DNA of 59,767 nt from Phenylobacterium sp. (lineage in GTDB: Bacteria; Pseudomonadota; Alphaproteobacteria; Caulobacterales; Caulobacteraceae): assembly GCF_030681155.1 (NCBI RefSeq), contig NZ_JAUXXE010000003.1, positions 1-59,767 on the forward strand, given 5' to 3'. This document shows positions 41,199-50,731 of this stretch, in pieces. Made by a program: the position numbers and the translations under genes. How positions within the stretch are numbered: the first letter of the stretch is position 1; each line of letters begins with the position of its first letter. The notes beneath the pieces are model-generated. The model was not told the DNA's origin. It searched no databases and saw only the letters and a list, made by a program, of their open reading frames with translations.

Positions 41199-42455
41199 TT
41201 GCGCCCGCTGTCTCTCGCGCTCTACGCCGCCGCAACCGGCCTTGCCGAACCGCTAGCTCCGGGCCTGCTCGCCCGCCGCGCGGCCCAAGGCAAGGAGGAC
41301 CCTGCGCGGGTCGCCGAGCGCCTGGGGCGCGCCAGTGTGGCCAGACCACCCGGCCCGCTGGTCTGGCTGCACGGCGTCAGCGTCGGCGAGAGCCTCTCGC
41401 TTCTGCCGCTTGCCCAGGCGCTCAACACCCCCGGTCGCACCCTGCTCGTAACATCCGGCACCCGAACCTCGGCCGAACTGCTGGCAAGCCGCCTGCCGCC
41501 AGGTGTGATCCATCAGTACGCTCCGGTTGACGGCCCTAAGGCCGTGCGCCGCTTCCTCGACCACTGGCGCCCGGACGCCGGCGTCCTGGTCGAGAGCGAG
41601 CTGTGGCCGAACCTGATCCTGGCTGCCAAGGCGCAGGGCGTGAAACTCGCCCTGGTCTCGGCCCGCATGACCCAGGCCAGCGCTGATGGGTGGGCGCGAG
41701 CGCCTGGCGCGGCGCGCGCCTTGCTCTCGGCCTTTGATCTGGTCCTGCCGCAGGAGGCGCAAACGGAGGCACGGCTAACCAGGCTGGGCGCCCGGACAGG
41801 GCCGCAACTAAACCTCAAGGTCCTGGGCGAGCCCCTGCCCTGCGATCCCGCCGAACTGGCCCGCCTCAAGGCTGCGATTGGCGAGCGCAAGGTGGTGCTG
41901 GCCGCCAGCACCCATCCAGGCGAGGAAGAGATCATCGCTCGCGCCTTCCGCGCCGCCGAGGTCGAAGCCCTGTTGATCGTCGCCCCGCGGCATCCAGAAC
42001 GAGGCGACGCCGTCGCCAAGCTGCTGCGAGACCAGGGCTTCAAGACCGCGCGGCGTAGCGCGGGCGAACCGCTGAGCGCCGACACCCAGGCCTATGTCGC
42101 CGACACCCTGGGCGAGATGGGCCTGTTGTTCCGCGCCGCCGACGTGGCGGCGATGGGCGGCAGCTTCGTGCCCGACATCGGTGGGCACAACCCGTTGGAA
42201 CCCGCCAGGCTGGGCGTCCCGATCGTCACAGGGCCGTACATTTTCAACGCCGCCGCCACCTACGCCCAGATGTTCATTGAGGTCGCCGCCATCGAGACGC
42301 CCGACCCCGCAACCCTGACACGTGATCTGCGCGGCCTGCTCACCCAGCCCCTGATCGCCCGCCGCATCGGCGAGGCCGCCCTGACCTATGCCGAGCGCCA
42401 GGGCGCGGTGCTGGACGAGGCGCTGGCCCTGCTGAAGCCGCTGCTACCCGCATGA
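41199..42455 (+). CDS. kdtA: 3-deoxy-D-manno-octulosonic acid transferase
   Basis: KdtA (WaaA) transfers Kdo from CMP-Kdo to lipid IVA at the inner face of the inner membrane. The 418-residue protein has an N-terminal membrane anchor and the GT30 pattern: VWLHGVSVGES, HQYAPVDGP, VESELWPNLI, VAPRHPER and GGSFVPDIGGHNPLEPA (core GGHNPLEP). The best start is TTG 41199, seven bases after the CDF stop, because it gives the normal RPLSLALYAAATGLAEPL N-terminus. Overlaps lpxK by ATGA. Confidence 0.95.
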   Translation: MRPLSLALYAAATGLAEPLAPGLLARRAAQGKEDPARVAERLGRASVARPPGPLVWLHGVSVGESLSLLPLAQALNTPGRTLLVTSGTRTSAELLASRLPPGVIHQYAPVDGPKAVRRFLDHWRPDAGVLVESELWPNLILAAKAQGVKLALVSARMTQASADGWARAPGAARALLSAFDLVLPQEAQTEARLTRLGARTGPQLNLKVLGEPLPCDPAELARLKAAIGERKVVLAASTHPGEEEIIARAFRAAEVEALLIVAPRHPERGDAVAKLLRDQGFKTARRSAGEPLSADTQAYVADTLGEMGLLFRAADVAAMGGSFVPDIGGHNPLEPARLGVPIVTGPYIFNAAATYAQMFIEVAAIETPDPATLTRDLRGLLTQPLIARRIGEAALTYAERQGAVLDEALALLKPLLPA

Positions 42456-43444
42456 AACTCTCCACCCCCCGCTGGTGGTATGTGCGCGAAGGCGCGCCGG
42501 CCCCGGTCACCCGCGCTCTGCTGAAGCCGGTTTCCTGGATCTGGGCGGCGGTCACCGCGCGGCGGATCGCCCGGGCGGTCCCGGTCGATCCGGGCGCGCC
42601 GGTGATCTGCGTCGGAAACCTGACGGTAGGAGGCACTGGCAAGACGCCGGTGGTCCGTGAACTGCTGCATCGCCTGCCGGGCGCCCACGGTCTCTCGCGC
42701 GGCTATGGCGGCTCCGAGCCCGGCCCGCTGCGGGTCGATCCGCGCATTCATACCGCAGGCGAGGTAGGGGACGAGCCGCTGATGCTGGCGGGCGAGGCCC
42801 CAATCTGGATCGCCCGAGACCGAGTGGCCGGCGCCCAGGCTGCGGCGAAGGCCGGGGCGAAGGTCGTCGTCATGGACGACGGCCACCAGAATCCGAGCGT
42901 GAAGAAAGCCCTGACCTTCGTGGTCGTCGATGGCGAGACCCGGGACAATAGCTGGCCGCTGGGCGACGGCTCGGTGTTCCCGGCTGGGCCGTTGCGCGAA
43001 CCGCTAGACGTGGGCCTGGCGCGTGCCGACGCGGTGATCCTGATGCTGCCGGCCGATCTGGCCGAGCCGGACCCCGCCTTGATCCGGACCCTGATCAAGA
43101 AGCCGATCCTGATCGCCCGGCTGGATCCCGCCGCCCCGCCGCCTCCGGGGCCGCAGGTCGGTTTCGCCGGGATCGGCATGCCCTGGAAGGTGGAGCGCGC
43201 GCTGAAAGCGGCTGGCTGCGAACTGGTGGACTTCGCCAATTTCCCGGACCACTTCGCCTATGACGAGGCGACGCTGAAGATGCTGTCCGACCGCGCCGAG
43301 CAGTTCGGCGCCGGGCTAGTCACCACCGAGAAGGACTGGGTGCGGCTGCCGCCGGCCTGGCGCGACCGCATCCACGCCTGGCCGGTGCGCGCGGTCTTCG
43401 AGGACGAAGCCGTGCTGGAACGGCTGCTGGCGCCGTTCAGCTAG
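42452..43444 (+). CDS. lpxK: Tetraacyldisaccharide 4'-kinase
   Basis: LpxK phosphorylates the 4' position of the lipid A disaccharide, forming lipid IVA. The 330-residue protein has a short membrane-associated N-terminal helix, the P-loop GGTGKTP at residues 60-66, a VVMDDGHQNPS segment corresponding to the catalytic DDGxQ, and an RDNSWPLGDGSVFPAGPLREP segment (core FPAGPLREP). ATG 42452 overlaps the kdtA stop. It converges with the PBP gene; the stops overlap by four bases. Completes the lipid A group. Confidence 0.96.
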   Translation: MKLSTPRWWYVREGAPAPVTRALLKPVSWIWAAVTARRIARAVPVDPGAPVICVGNLTVGGTGKTPVVRELLHRLPGAHGLSRGYGGSEPGPLRVDPRIHTAGEVGDEPLMLAGEAPIWIARDRVAGAQAAAKAGAKVVVMDDGHQNPSVKKALTFVVVDGETRDNSWPLGDGSVFPAGPLREPLDVGLARADAVILMLPADLAEPDPALIRTLIKKPILIARLDPAAPPPPGPQVGFAGIGMPWKVERALKAAGCELVDFANFPDHFAYDEATLKMLSDRAEQFGAGLVTTEKDWVRLPPAWRDRIHAWPVRAVFEDEAVLERLLAPFS

Positions 43445-45420
43445 AACGGAGGTTGCGCCGCTGCCGGCGGGGTCACGGACGGCGCGGGCTCTGCGGCCGG
43501 AGCGGCCGGCGCCACGGGCGTCGCTTGGCCATCGATCGGAGGGACTGCCCCATCGACCTGCGGAACCGCTAGCGGATCAATTTCTTCCACGGGAGCTGGC
43601 CGCGGTGCGACGGGCGCAAGGCCGATCTGGCGCCCATTCACCCGCACGGCGCCACGGTTCATGGCGAAGCGCGCGAAATCGCGCCAGATCTCGGCCGGAA
43701 GCCCGGCGCCCGCCACGCCGTTCATCGGGCTGTTGTCGTCGTTGCCAACCCAGACTCCGATGACCATGTCGCCCACGAAACCGACGAACAAGGCATCGCG
43801 GTAGTCCTGGGTCGTTCCGGTCTTGCCGTAGGCGTACTGCGAGACATTGGCGACGTTGCCGGTCCCGAAGGTCACCGCAGCCCGCAGCAGGTCCAGCAGG
43901 CCATCGCGCTCGGCGCGCGGCAGTTGACGGGCCGGCGCCACACGAACTTGCGGCACGCCGTAGGGCGTGACCGGAAACTGACCGGCCGCCACACCGGCAT
44001 AGCCGGCTGTGAGCTCGAGCAGGGTCATCGGGGTGGTGCCGAGCGCCAAGGTCAGGTCATTGGGGAAGTCCGCCTCAACGCCCATGTCTTGGGCGGCCTT
44101 CACGACCGCGGCACGGCCGACCTGCTGCGCCAGACGTGCCGCCGCCACGTTCGACGAGCCGGCGAAGGCGTTGCGCAGGTGGATCTCGCGGTTGGCGTAA
44201 TGGCCCTCGTGGTTCTTCGGCGACCAGTCGGCGATGGTCAGCGGCGCGTCGAGGACCAGGCTGTCGGGAGTCATGCCGCTGCGCAGCGCCGCCTGATAGA
44301 CGAAGAGCTTGAAGGCTGAGCCCGGCTGGCGCTGAGCGTCGGACACCCGGTTGAACTGGCTGACCTTATAGTCGTCGCCGCCGACCATCACGAGCACCCG
44401 GCCATCCGGACGCATGGCGACCAGGGCCGCTTGGGTGGCGTGCAGATAGCCGCCGTGACGCTTCAGCGCCTGGCTGATAATCCGCTCGGCCTGGGCCTGC
44501 AGCACCGAGTCCAGCGTTGTCGGCACCAGCACCTCGCCATAGGCGCTCTCGAACGCCCGGCGGGCCTGGGGCGACACCCAGTCGGCGAAATAGGTGCCGA
44601 CCGGCAGCTTCTCGCGGCCCTGGCGAACTCGGACATTGCGCGCCGCGCGAGCCTGCTGCGGCGTGATGGTCCCAACCTCGACCATGGTGGCCAAAACGAT
44701 CCGCGCCCGTTCGCGGGCGGCGGGCAGGTCCTCGGTGGGGGCGAGCCGTGAGGGAGCCTTGACCATGCCGGCCAGCATGGCGGCCTCGCCGATGCTCAGG
44801 GTCTCGGGCGTCTTGTCGAAATAGTGCTTGGCCGCCGCACGCAGACCGAACACCCCATCGCCGAAATAGACCGTCGACAGATAGCGCGAGAGAATTTCGT
44901 CCTTGGAAAGCCGCGCCTCCAGATAGAGTGCGATCAAGGCCTCTTGGGCCTTGCGGCGCAGGCTGCGCTGACTGCTCAGAAAGGCGTTCTTGGCGAGCTG
45001 CTGAGTGATTGTCGAACCACCCTGCTGGACCTCGCCCTCACCGACATTGCGCTGGAGCGCACGCGCGATGGCGCGGAAGTCGATGCCGATGTGGCTGTAG
45101 AAGCGCCGGTCCTCGATGGCGACGAACGCGCCAGGCACGTGCTTGGGCAGCTTGGTCACATCGACCGGCTGTTCCTTGTAGGAGCCGCGCCGGGCGAAGG
45201 GTTTGCCGTCGGCGGTGACCAGGATCAGGGTCGGATTTGGCAGAGGCTCAAGCGCTCGCCCCAGCGGCAGCGACCAGACCATGAAGACGACCAAGGCCAC
45301 GGCCAACAGCACCGCGCCGCCCGCGATCTGCCAGGGTCGGCGAAGCCAGAAAGGCCGTTTGGCGGCGGCCACGTCCTTCGGCGCGCGCACGGTCTCAGGT
45401 GCGCCGGTGGGATCGGTCAT
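43441..45420 (-). CDS. Class A penicillin-binding protein, PBP1A family
   Basis: A bifunctional peptidoglycan synthase of 659 residues, anchored in the inner membrane by a helix at about 30-50. The glycosyltransferase (GT51) domain has EDRRFYSHIGID and QGGSTITQQLAKN. The transpeptidase has SAFK (nucleophile Ser) in RQPGSAFKLF, SSN in AGSSNVAAAR and KTGTT. The C-terminal 60 residues are Pro/Ala-rich and likely disordered. The frame is complete. It overlaps lpxK at the 3' end, so envelope genes flank each other here, but no shared transcript is possible. Confidence 0.95.
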   Translation of the reverse strand: MTDPTGAPETVRAPKDVAAAKRPFWLRRPWQIAGGAVLLAVALVVFMVWSLPLGRALEPLPNPTLILVTADGKPFARRGSYKEQPVDVTKLPKHVPGAFVAIEDRRFYSHIGIDFRAIARALQRNVGEGEVQQGGSTITQQLAKNAFLSSQRSLRRKAQEALIALYLEARLSKDEILSRYLSTVYFGDGVFGLRAAAKHYFDKTPETLSIGEAAMLAGMVKAPSRLAPTEDLPAARERARIVLATMVEVGTITPQQARAARNVRVRQGREKLPVGTYFADWVSPQARRAFESAYGEVLVPTTLDSVLQAQAERIISQALKRHGGYLHATQAALVAMRPDGRVLVMVGGDDYKVSQFNRVSDAQRQPGSAFKLFVYQAALRSGMTPDSLVLDAPLTIADWSPKNHEGHYANREIHLRNAFAGSSNVAAARLAQQVGRAAVVKAAQDMGVEADFPNDLTLALGTTPMTLLELTAGYAGVAAGQFPVTPYGVPQVRVAPARQLPRAERDGLLDLLRAAVTFGTGNVANVSQYAYGKTGTTQDYRDALFVGFVGDMVIGVWVGNDDNSPMNGVAGAGLPAEIWRDFARFAMNRGAVRVNGRQIGLAPVAPRPAPVEEIDPLAVPQVDGAVPPIDGQATPVAPAAPAAEPAPSVTPPAAAQPPF

Positions 45421-45494
45421 GAAATTGCGTGCTCGGACGTTGGCGGCGTGTCAGGGACCCTACCGGCCCTCATCGCACGCCGCCGCGCCGGTTT

Positions 45495-46562
45495 CTAGGC
45501 CCCGGCCTTCTGGGCGTAGGTCCAGGCCGATTTGGCCAGCAACGGCACGCGCTCGGCCATGGCGGCCGCTTGCGGGCTGTTGGCGGTGCCGTCGCGCACC
45601 CGCCCGACGATCCCCTGACAGATCCCGGCCAGCCGGAACATGTTGTAGGAGAAGAACCAGTCGAGATCGTGCAGGCCGGTCCGGCCCGTCAGGCGGCAGT
45701 ATTCGGCGACATATTCGTCGATGCTCGGAATGCCGTGCGCCTTCAGATCAGGGATCTGCGACACCCCGCCGTTCACCCAGTTCATCAGCAGGTAAGTGAA
45801 GTCGGCCAGCGGCTCGCCCAGGGTCGACAGTTCCCAGTCGAGCACGGCGATGACGCGCGGCTCGGTCGGATGCAGCACCATGTTGTCGAGGCGATAGTCG
45901 CCGTGAACGACCGAGGTCCGCTCCTGAGCCGGCAGGCTCTTGGGCAGGAACTCGATCAGGCGCTCCATCTCTTCCAGGTGGGTCGTTTCCGACGCCTTAT
46001 ATTGCTTGGTCCAGCGGTCGACTTGCCGGCCCATATAGTTGCCGGGCTTGCCGTAATCACCCAGGCCGATGGCCTCGTGGTCGGTGTTGTGCAGGTCGGC
46101 CAGGGTCTTGAGCTTGGCCATGAAGATGGCGTGACGCTCTGCCGGTTCATACTGCGGCAGTTGCTGGTCCCAGAGGATGCGGCCCTCGACCATGTCCATG
46201 ACGTAGAACATCGTGCCGATGACGCTGTCGTCGGTGCAAAGCCCATAGGAGCGCGCCACCGGGAAGCCGGTGGGATACAGGGCCGAGATCACCTTGTACT
46301 CCCGATCGACCGCGTGGGCCGAAGGCAGCAGCTTGCCCGGCGGCTTGCGGCGCAGCACGTACTTCTTGGTCGGGGTGACGAGTTGGTAGGTCGGGTTCGA
46401 CTGGCCGCCCTTGAACTGGCGCACTTCCAGCGGGCCGGCATAACCCTCGACGTTGGCCTCCATCCAGGCCGCTAGCGCGGCCTCGTCGAAACGATGGCTC
46501 TCAGCGACTTCCTTGGTGCCGCTGTTCAGCTGCTCGCGCTGTTGCTCCGCGGTGTCGACCAT
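45495..46562 (-). CDS. APH-fold phosphotransferase family protein (ACAD10/11-like kinase)
   Basis: A 355-residue protein with the aminoglycoside phosphotransferase fold. The nucleotide loop region (FKGGQSNPTYQL, KKYVLRRKPPG), the catalytic HGDYRLDNM loop and VLDWELSTLGEPLADF are typical. Close relatives resemble the kinase domain of ACAD10/11, which phosphorylates 4-hydroxyacyl-CoA before dehydration; antibiotic resistance is less likely. AAGGGGAG before ATG 46562 sets the start. It lies between purD (upstream on the same strand) and the PBP gene. Confidence 0.88.
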   Translation of the reverse strand: MVDTAEQQREQLNSGTKEVAESHRFDEAALAAWMEANVEGYAGPLEVRQFKGGQSNPTYQLVTPTKKYVLRRKPPGKLLPSAHAVDREYKVISALYPTGFPVARSYGLCTDDSVIGTMFYVMDMVEGRILWDQQLPQYEPAERHAIFMAKLKTLADLHNTDHEAIGLGDYGKPGNYMGRQVDRWTKQYKASETTHLEEMERLIEFLPKSLPAQERTSVVHGDYRLDNMVLHPTEPRVIAVLDWELSTLGEPLADFTYLLMNWVNGGVSQIPDLKAHGIPSIDEYVAEYCRLTGRTGLHDLDWFFSYNMFRLAGICQGIVGRVRDGTANSPQAAAMAERVPLLAKSAWTYAQKAGA

Positions 46563-46699
46563 GGCGCTCCCCTTCAATCTCGTACGCTTGTTTGAACCAC
46601 CATACCGAGACGCCCGCCTAAGGAGCAAGGCGTCAGGCGCCCTCCAAACCGAAACTTCGAAAATACCTGACGCCGGAACACCGGCGCAGTCCGGGAAAT

Positions 46700-47974
46700 C
46701 TAGCGCGCGCCCAGGGCCCGCCAACCAATGTCCGTGCGATGGAAGCCGCCCGGCCAGTCGATTTTCGCGATCGCTGCATAGGCCTTGTCGCGGGCTTCCT
46801 TCAGGGTCCCCCCACGTGCGCAGACGTTGAGGACGCGACCACCCGCCGCACGCAGCGTCCCGTCGTCATCCCGCGAAGTGCCGGCGTGGAACACCACGAC
46901 GCCGTCGCCAAAGTCCTGCTCGGCCCCACGGATGATCGAGCCGCTCACCGGGCTTTCCGGATAGCCGTCGGCCGCCAGCACCACACAGATCGCGGCCTCG
47001 TCACGCCAGACCGGCGCCGGCGCCTGGGCCAACGTTCCATGTGCGCAGGCCAATAGGTACGGCACGAGGTCGCTTTCGAGCCGCAGCATCAGCACCTGAC
47101 ACTCAGGATCGCCGAAGCGGACGTTGAATTCGACCAGCTTGGGGCCGTCCTTGGTCGCCATCAGCTCGACGAAGAGCACGCCCTTATAGGGCGAACCCTC
47201 CGCAGCGATGCCGGCGAAGGCCGGTTCGGCCAGTCGCAGACGGGTCTGCTCGACCAGTTCCGGCGTGAACACCGGGGCTGGCGAATAGGTGCCCATGCCG
47301 CCGGTGTTGGGACCGATCTCACCGTCATATGCGCGCTTATGGTCCTGGGCCGAGCCGAAGACGATCGAGTCCTTGCCGTCGCAGAGCGCGAACAGCGAGC
47401 CGATCTCACCCTCCAGGAACTCCTCGATCACCACCCGCGCGCCGGCCGCGCCGAACCGGCCGCCCAGGGCGTCGTCAATGGCCGCTTCGGCTTCGGCCCG
47501 ATCCTGGGCGATGACCACGCCCTTGCCGGCCGCCAGGCCGTCGGCCTTAATCACATAGGGCGGCTGGAAGCCGGCCAGCGCGGCCTTGGCTTCGTCGGCG
47601 CTCTCGCAGACCTTGTAAGCCGAGGTCGGCAGACCATGCCGATCGCTGAACGCCTTGGTGAAGGCCTTCGAAGACTCCAGTTGTCCGGCCGCGGCGACGG
47701 GCCCGAAGCAGGGAATGGCCGCTGCGTTCAGCGCATCGGCGAGACCCGCCTCGACCGACAGCTCAGGGCCGATAACCACGAGATCGGCCGCGATCTCCTG
47801 GGCCAGCGCCACCAGCGCCGGAACGTCCGTGACCTTGAGAGCCCGAAGCTCGCCCAGCGAGGCCATGCCTGGATTTCCAGGCGCCATCACCAGGCGCTTC
47901 AACAGCGGCGAGGCCGCGATCTTCCAGGCCAGCGCATGCTCGCGCCCGCCCGAGCCGACGAGAAGAATGTTCAT
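46700..47974 (-). CDS. purD: Phosphoribosylamine-glycine ligase
   Basis: PurD joins glycine to phosphoribosylamine with ATP, the second step of de novo purine synthesis. The 424-residue ATP-grasp enzyme begins MNILLVGSGGREHALAWK and has KADGLAAGKGVV, IGPNTGGMGTYSP and EFNVRFGDPECQ, with Mg-binding residues in the last motif. ATG 47974 is chosen because it starts the conserved strand; the frame is open upstream. It is the last part of a purine-independent neighbourhood: no other pur genes are present. Confidence 0.97.
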   Translation of the reverse strand: MNILLVGSGGREHALAWKIAASPLLKRLVMAPGNPGMASLGELRALKVTDVPALVALAQEIAADLVVIGPELSVEAGLADALNAAAIPCFGPVAAAGQLESSKAFTKAFSDRHGLPTSAYKVCESADEAKAALAGFQPPYVIKADGLAAGKGVVIAQDRAEAEAAIDDALGGRFGAAGARVVIEEFLEGEIGSLFALCDGKDSIVFGSAQDHKRAYDGEIGPNTGGMGTYSPAPVFTPELVEQTRLRLAEPAFAGIAAEGSPYKGVLFVELMATKDGPKLVEFNVRFGDPECQVLMLRLESDLVPYLLACAHGTLAQAPAPVWRDEAAICVVLAADGYPESPVSGSIIRGAEQDFGDGVVVFHAGTSRDDDGTLRAAGGRVLNVCARGGTLKEARDKAYAAIAKIDWPGGFHRTDIGWRALGAR

Positions 47975-48051
47975 GGCCCCGCCTTTCGCGCGGGCGGGCG
48001 CGGCGGTCAAGAAGCGGTGCTGGCCTGAGCGCGCATATCAACCATCAAAGG

Positions 48052-48246
48052 TCAGTGCCCCCAGAACTGCCAGCCCAGGTCGGCCATTGCGACCGCGGCC
48101 TTCAAGACCGGCATGGCGGGGAGCAGGACAAGGTCGGCCTCGGTAATCCGCCAGACCACCGCGCCGCCGACGAAGAACAGGCCAAGCACGACCGCCGCCG
48201 TTCCCAGCCCGACACTCATCGTCCATCGGTCGTCGCGCGGCGGCAT
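48052..48246 (-). CDS. Small membrane protein, function unknown
   Basis: A 64-residue protein with one clear membrane helix (VGLGTAAVVLGLFFVGGAVVW, about residues 12-32) and a second weaker one. GGGGGAAG seven bases before ATG 48246 supports translation. It lies 24 bases downstream of dcd on the same strand, so it may be co-transcribed, and 77 bases upstream of purD. No family is recognised. Confidence 0.6.
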   Translation of the reverse strand: MPPRDDRWTMSVGLGTAAVVLGLFFVGGAVVWRITEADLVLLPAMPVLKAAVAMADLGWQFWGH

Positions 48247-48270
48247 GCCAACTTCCCCCGAGGCCCAGCC

Positions 48271-49299
48271 TCAGCTCCAGATACGGAAGTGCTTGGAGAG
48301 CTTCAACCCCTGGCGCTGATAGTGGGAACCCTGGTCGCCATAGAGCCGCGACGGTTTGGCGGTGAGCGGCTCGTAGACCAATCGCGCGACGGTCTGGCCG
48401 TCCTCCAGCAGGAATGGGGTCTCGTGACTGCGCACTTCGAGCACGCCGCGCGATCCCACGCCCCCCGCCTCTTCGGTGCCAAAACCCGGATCGAAGAAGC
48501 CGGCATAGTGCACGCGGAATTCGCCCACCGAAGGATCGATCGGCGTCATTTCGGCGGCTTCCATCACCGGGATCTCGACGGCCTCCTTGGAGGCCAGGAT
48601 GTAGAATTCGCCCGGATCGAGCAGCAGTTCGCCGCGACGCGGGACCAGGGGTTCCCAGAAGTCCTTCGGATCGTGGCCGTCCACGTGGTCCATATCGACG
48701 ACGCCGGCGTGACGCCGCGCGCGGAAGCCAGCGATGCCGTCGGATAGATCGACGCCGACGCTGCGGATCGACAGTTTCGGTGGGTCGCCGCGCTTGAGAC
48801 GAAGCTGGTTCAGGCGGGTGTTGGTCCGCACCAGGATCGAGAAGGTCTGAGGCGCGATCTCAATGTAGGTCGGCCCGACATAGCCCTCGGAGACGTCGTC
48901 GAAAGCTACGGAATTGTTGGTGAGCAACCGCACGAAGACATCTACCCGCCCGGTCGAGCTCTTCGGGTTAGCCCGCGCCGAGATGCCCTTGGGCAGCGCC
49001 AGGGCCTCCTGCAGTTCGGCGATATAGACGCAGCCACGCTCCAGAACCGCGCCCTTGGTGAGGTCGAGCTCGTGCATCGCCACGTCTTCCAGGCGCTGCG
49101 GCACGGTGCGGCCAAGCCCAGGCAGGAACGAGGCCCGCACCCGCCAGGCGCGCGCGCCCAGCCGCAGGTCGAGGCTCGCCGGTTGGACCTGATCAAGATC
49201 AAAAGGCTTGGCGGACGTGATGGCGCCGGACGCGATCAGGTCATCAATGGATTGGCAGGGCAGAATGCCGGAGGAACTGCTGGACGGGGCGTCGATCAT
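48271..49299 (-). CDS. dcd: 2'-deoxycytidine 5'-triphosphate deaminase (long two-domain form)
   Basis: Deaminates dCTP to dUTP for thymidylate supply. The 342-residue protein is about twice the size of E. coli Dcd and has two dUTPase-like domains: the first with QPASLDLRLG and ANPKSSTGRVDVFVR (core KSSTGR), the second with DPGEFYILASKE and GFFDPGFG, the region where catalytic residues usually lie. This long form is typical for alphaproteobacteria. ATG 49299 is preferred; a further ATG is 36 bases upstream. It diverges from metZ. Confidence 0.9.
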   Translation of the reverse strand: MIDAPSSSSSGILPCQSIDDLIASGAITSAKPFDLDQVQPASLDLRLGARAWRVRASFLPGLGRTVPQRLEDVAMHELDLTKGAVLERGCVYIAELQEALALPKGISARANPKSSTGRVDVFVRLLTNNSVAFDDVSEGYVGPTYIEIAPQTFSILVRTNTRLNQLRLKRGDPPKLSIRSVGVDLSDGIAGFRARRHAGVVDMDHVDGHDPKDFWEPLVPRRGELLLDPGEFYILASKEAVEIPVMEAAEMTPIDPSVGEFRVHYAGFFDPGFGTEEAGGVGSRGVLEVRSHETPFLLEDGQTVARLVYEPLTAKPSRLYGDQGSHYQRQGLKLSKHFRIWS

Positions 49300-49437
49300 C
49301 GCCGCGACACTCGCCGTCCCTCGCGCATCTGGCAAGGCTTAGCCGCCGGGCAGCTGCAAGCTGCGTCAGATTTTCCACTGTGGCGGCGGCCCGAGCTGGG
49401 GTTTAGAAGGCGCTGCTTCTGTTGGAAGGATAGGAAC

Positions 49438-50622
49438 ATGGCCGAAGACCCGCGCGATTGGCAGCAGGAAACCAAGCTGGTGCGCGGCGGTATGGCCCGC
49501 TCGCCGTACGGCGAGATTTCCGAAGCCCTATATCTGACCCAGAGCTTCTCGTACGACACCGCCGGCGCGGCCGATAAACGGTTCTCCGGCGAGGATCCGG
49601 GCTTCATCTACCAACGCTTCGGCAACCCGACGACGCAGATGTTCGAGGACCGCCTCGCCCTGCTGGAGGGCGCCGAGGCCTGCCGCGCCACCGCCTCTGG
49701 GATGGCCGCCGTGCATGTGGCCCTGCAAGGCCTGGTCCGGGCCGGCGACCACATCGTGGCCGGACGCGCCCTCTTCGGTTCGTGCCGCTGGATCCTGTCG
49801 GAGTGGATGCCCCGCTTTGGGGTCGACATCACCTATGTCGACGCCACCGACCTGGACGCGTGGAAGAATGCCGTGCGGCCCAACACCAAGGCCTTCCTGG
49901 TCGAGACCCCGGCTAATCCGCTGCTCGAAATAACCGATGTCGCCGCCGTGGCGAAGATCGCCCATGAGGCTGGCGCAAAGCTGGTGGTCGACAATGTCTT
50001 CGCGACGCCGATCTTCCAGAAGCCCCTGGCGCTGGGCGCCGACATCGTCGTCTATTCGGCGACCAAGCATATCGACGGTCAGGGGCGCGTGCTGGGCGGC
50101 GCGATCCTGGGCGCCGAGCCGCTGATGACGGAGTCCTACAAGGACATCCTGCGCCACACCGGCCCGGCCCTGTCGCCGTTCAACGCCTGGGTCCTGCTGA
50201 AGGGCCTGGAGACCATGGAGCTGCGGGTCACGCGGCAGACCGAGAACGCCGCCAAGATCGCTGACGTGATCGGCGCGCACGCCAAGGCCAAGACCGTGCT
50301 CTACCCGGCCCGCGCCGACCACCCGCAGGCCGAGATCGTCGCCAAGCAGATGAGCGGCGGCGGCACGGTCGTGGCTTTCGACCTCGGCAGCCGCGAGGCC
50401 GCCTGGCGGTTCCTCGACGCGCTCGACATCGTCGATATTTCCAACAACCTCGGCGACGCCAAGTCGATGGCGACCCATCCGTCGACCACAACCCACCGCT
50501 CCATGCCCGAAGAGCAGCGGCTGGAAATCGGCCTGACCGAAGGTTGGGTGCGGATGAGCGTCGGCCTGGAGAGCGTGATCGACCTCACCCGGGACGTCAG
50601 CCGGGCCCTCGACGGCGCCTGA
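49438..50622 (+). CDS. metZ: O-succinylhomoserine sulfhydrylase
   Basis: A PLP enzyme making homocysteine directly from O-succinylhomoserine and sulfide, in methionine synthesis. The 394-residue Cys/Met-metabolism-family protein has ETPANPLLEITDV, VVDNVFATP and the PLP lysine K210 in YSATKHIDGQG; the ending EEQRLEIGLTEGWVRMSVGLE (core GLTEGWVRMSVG) is typical of MetZ. GGAAGGATAGGA lies before ATG 49438. I looked for a SAM-II or SAM/SAH riboswitch in the 138-base leader and found no convincing match. Confidence 0.93.
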   Translation: MAEDPRDWQQETKLVRGGMARSPYGEISEALYLTQSFSYDTAGAADKRFSGEDPGFIYQRFGNPTTQMFEDRLALLEGAEACRATASGMAAVHVALQGLVRAGDHIVAGRALFGSCRWILSEWMPRFGVDITYVDATDLDAWKNAVRPNTKAFLVETPANPLLEITDVAAVAKIAHEAGAKLVVDNVFATPIFQKPLALGADIVVYSATKHIDGQGRVLGGAILGAEPLMTESYKDILRHTGPALSPFNAWVLLKGLETMELRVTRQTENAAKIADVIGAHAKAKTVLYPARADHPQAEIVAKQMSGGGTVVAFDLGSREAAWRFLDALDIVDISNNLGDAKSMATHPSTTTHRSMPEEQRLEIGLTEGWVRMSVGLESVIDLTRDVSRALDGA

Positions 50623-50649
50623 TCGGCTCCCATCCCAGCACAAACTCAG

Positions 50650-50680
50650 CAAGCGCCCTGTCTAGGGCAGAGCGCTTGCC
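50650..50680. terminator. Hairpin 3' of metZ
   Basis: CAAGCGC at 50650-50656 pairs with GCGCTTG at the right side, with an inner CCCTG/GGGCAG-type stem. Located 28 bases past the metZ stop. The T-run is weak. Confidence 0.5.
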
Positions 50681-50699
50681 GCCTTGTCTGAATAATCAT

Positions 50700-50723
50700 G
50701 CGCTCGGCTGGGTTGCCGAGCGC
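50700..50723. terminator. Hairpin between metZ and the convergent lipoprotein gene
   Basis: A 9-bp perfect stem GCGCTCGGC/GCCGAGCGC with a 6-base loop, placed nine bases beyond the stop of the lipoprotein gene and usable from either side. No long T-run. Confidence 0.55.
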
Positions 50724-50731
50724 GGCGCTGA

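Noticed and set aside
49300..49437. Possible SAM-II or SAM/SAH riboswitch upstream of metZ
   Set aside because: A TTGCAGC-like stretch exists only on the opposite strand and the other conserved elements are missing.
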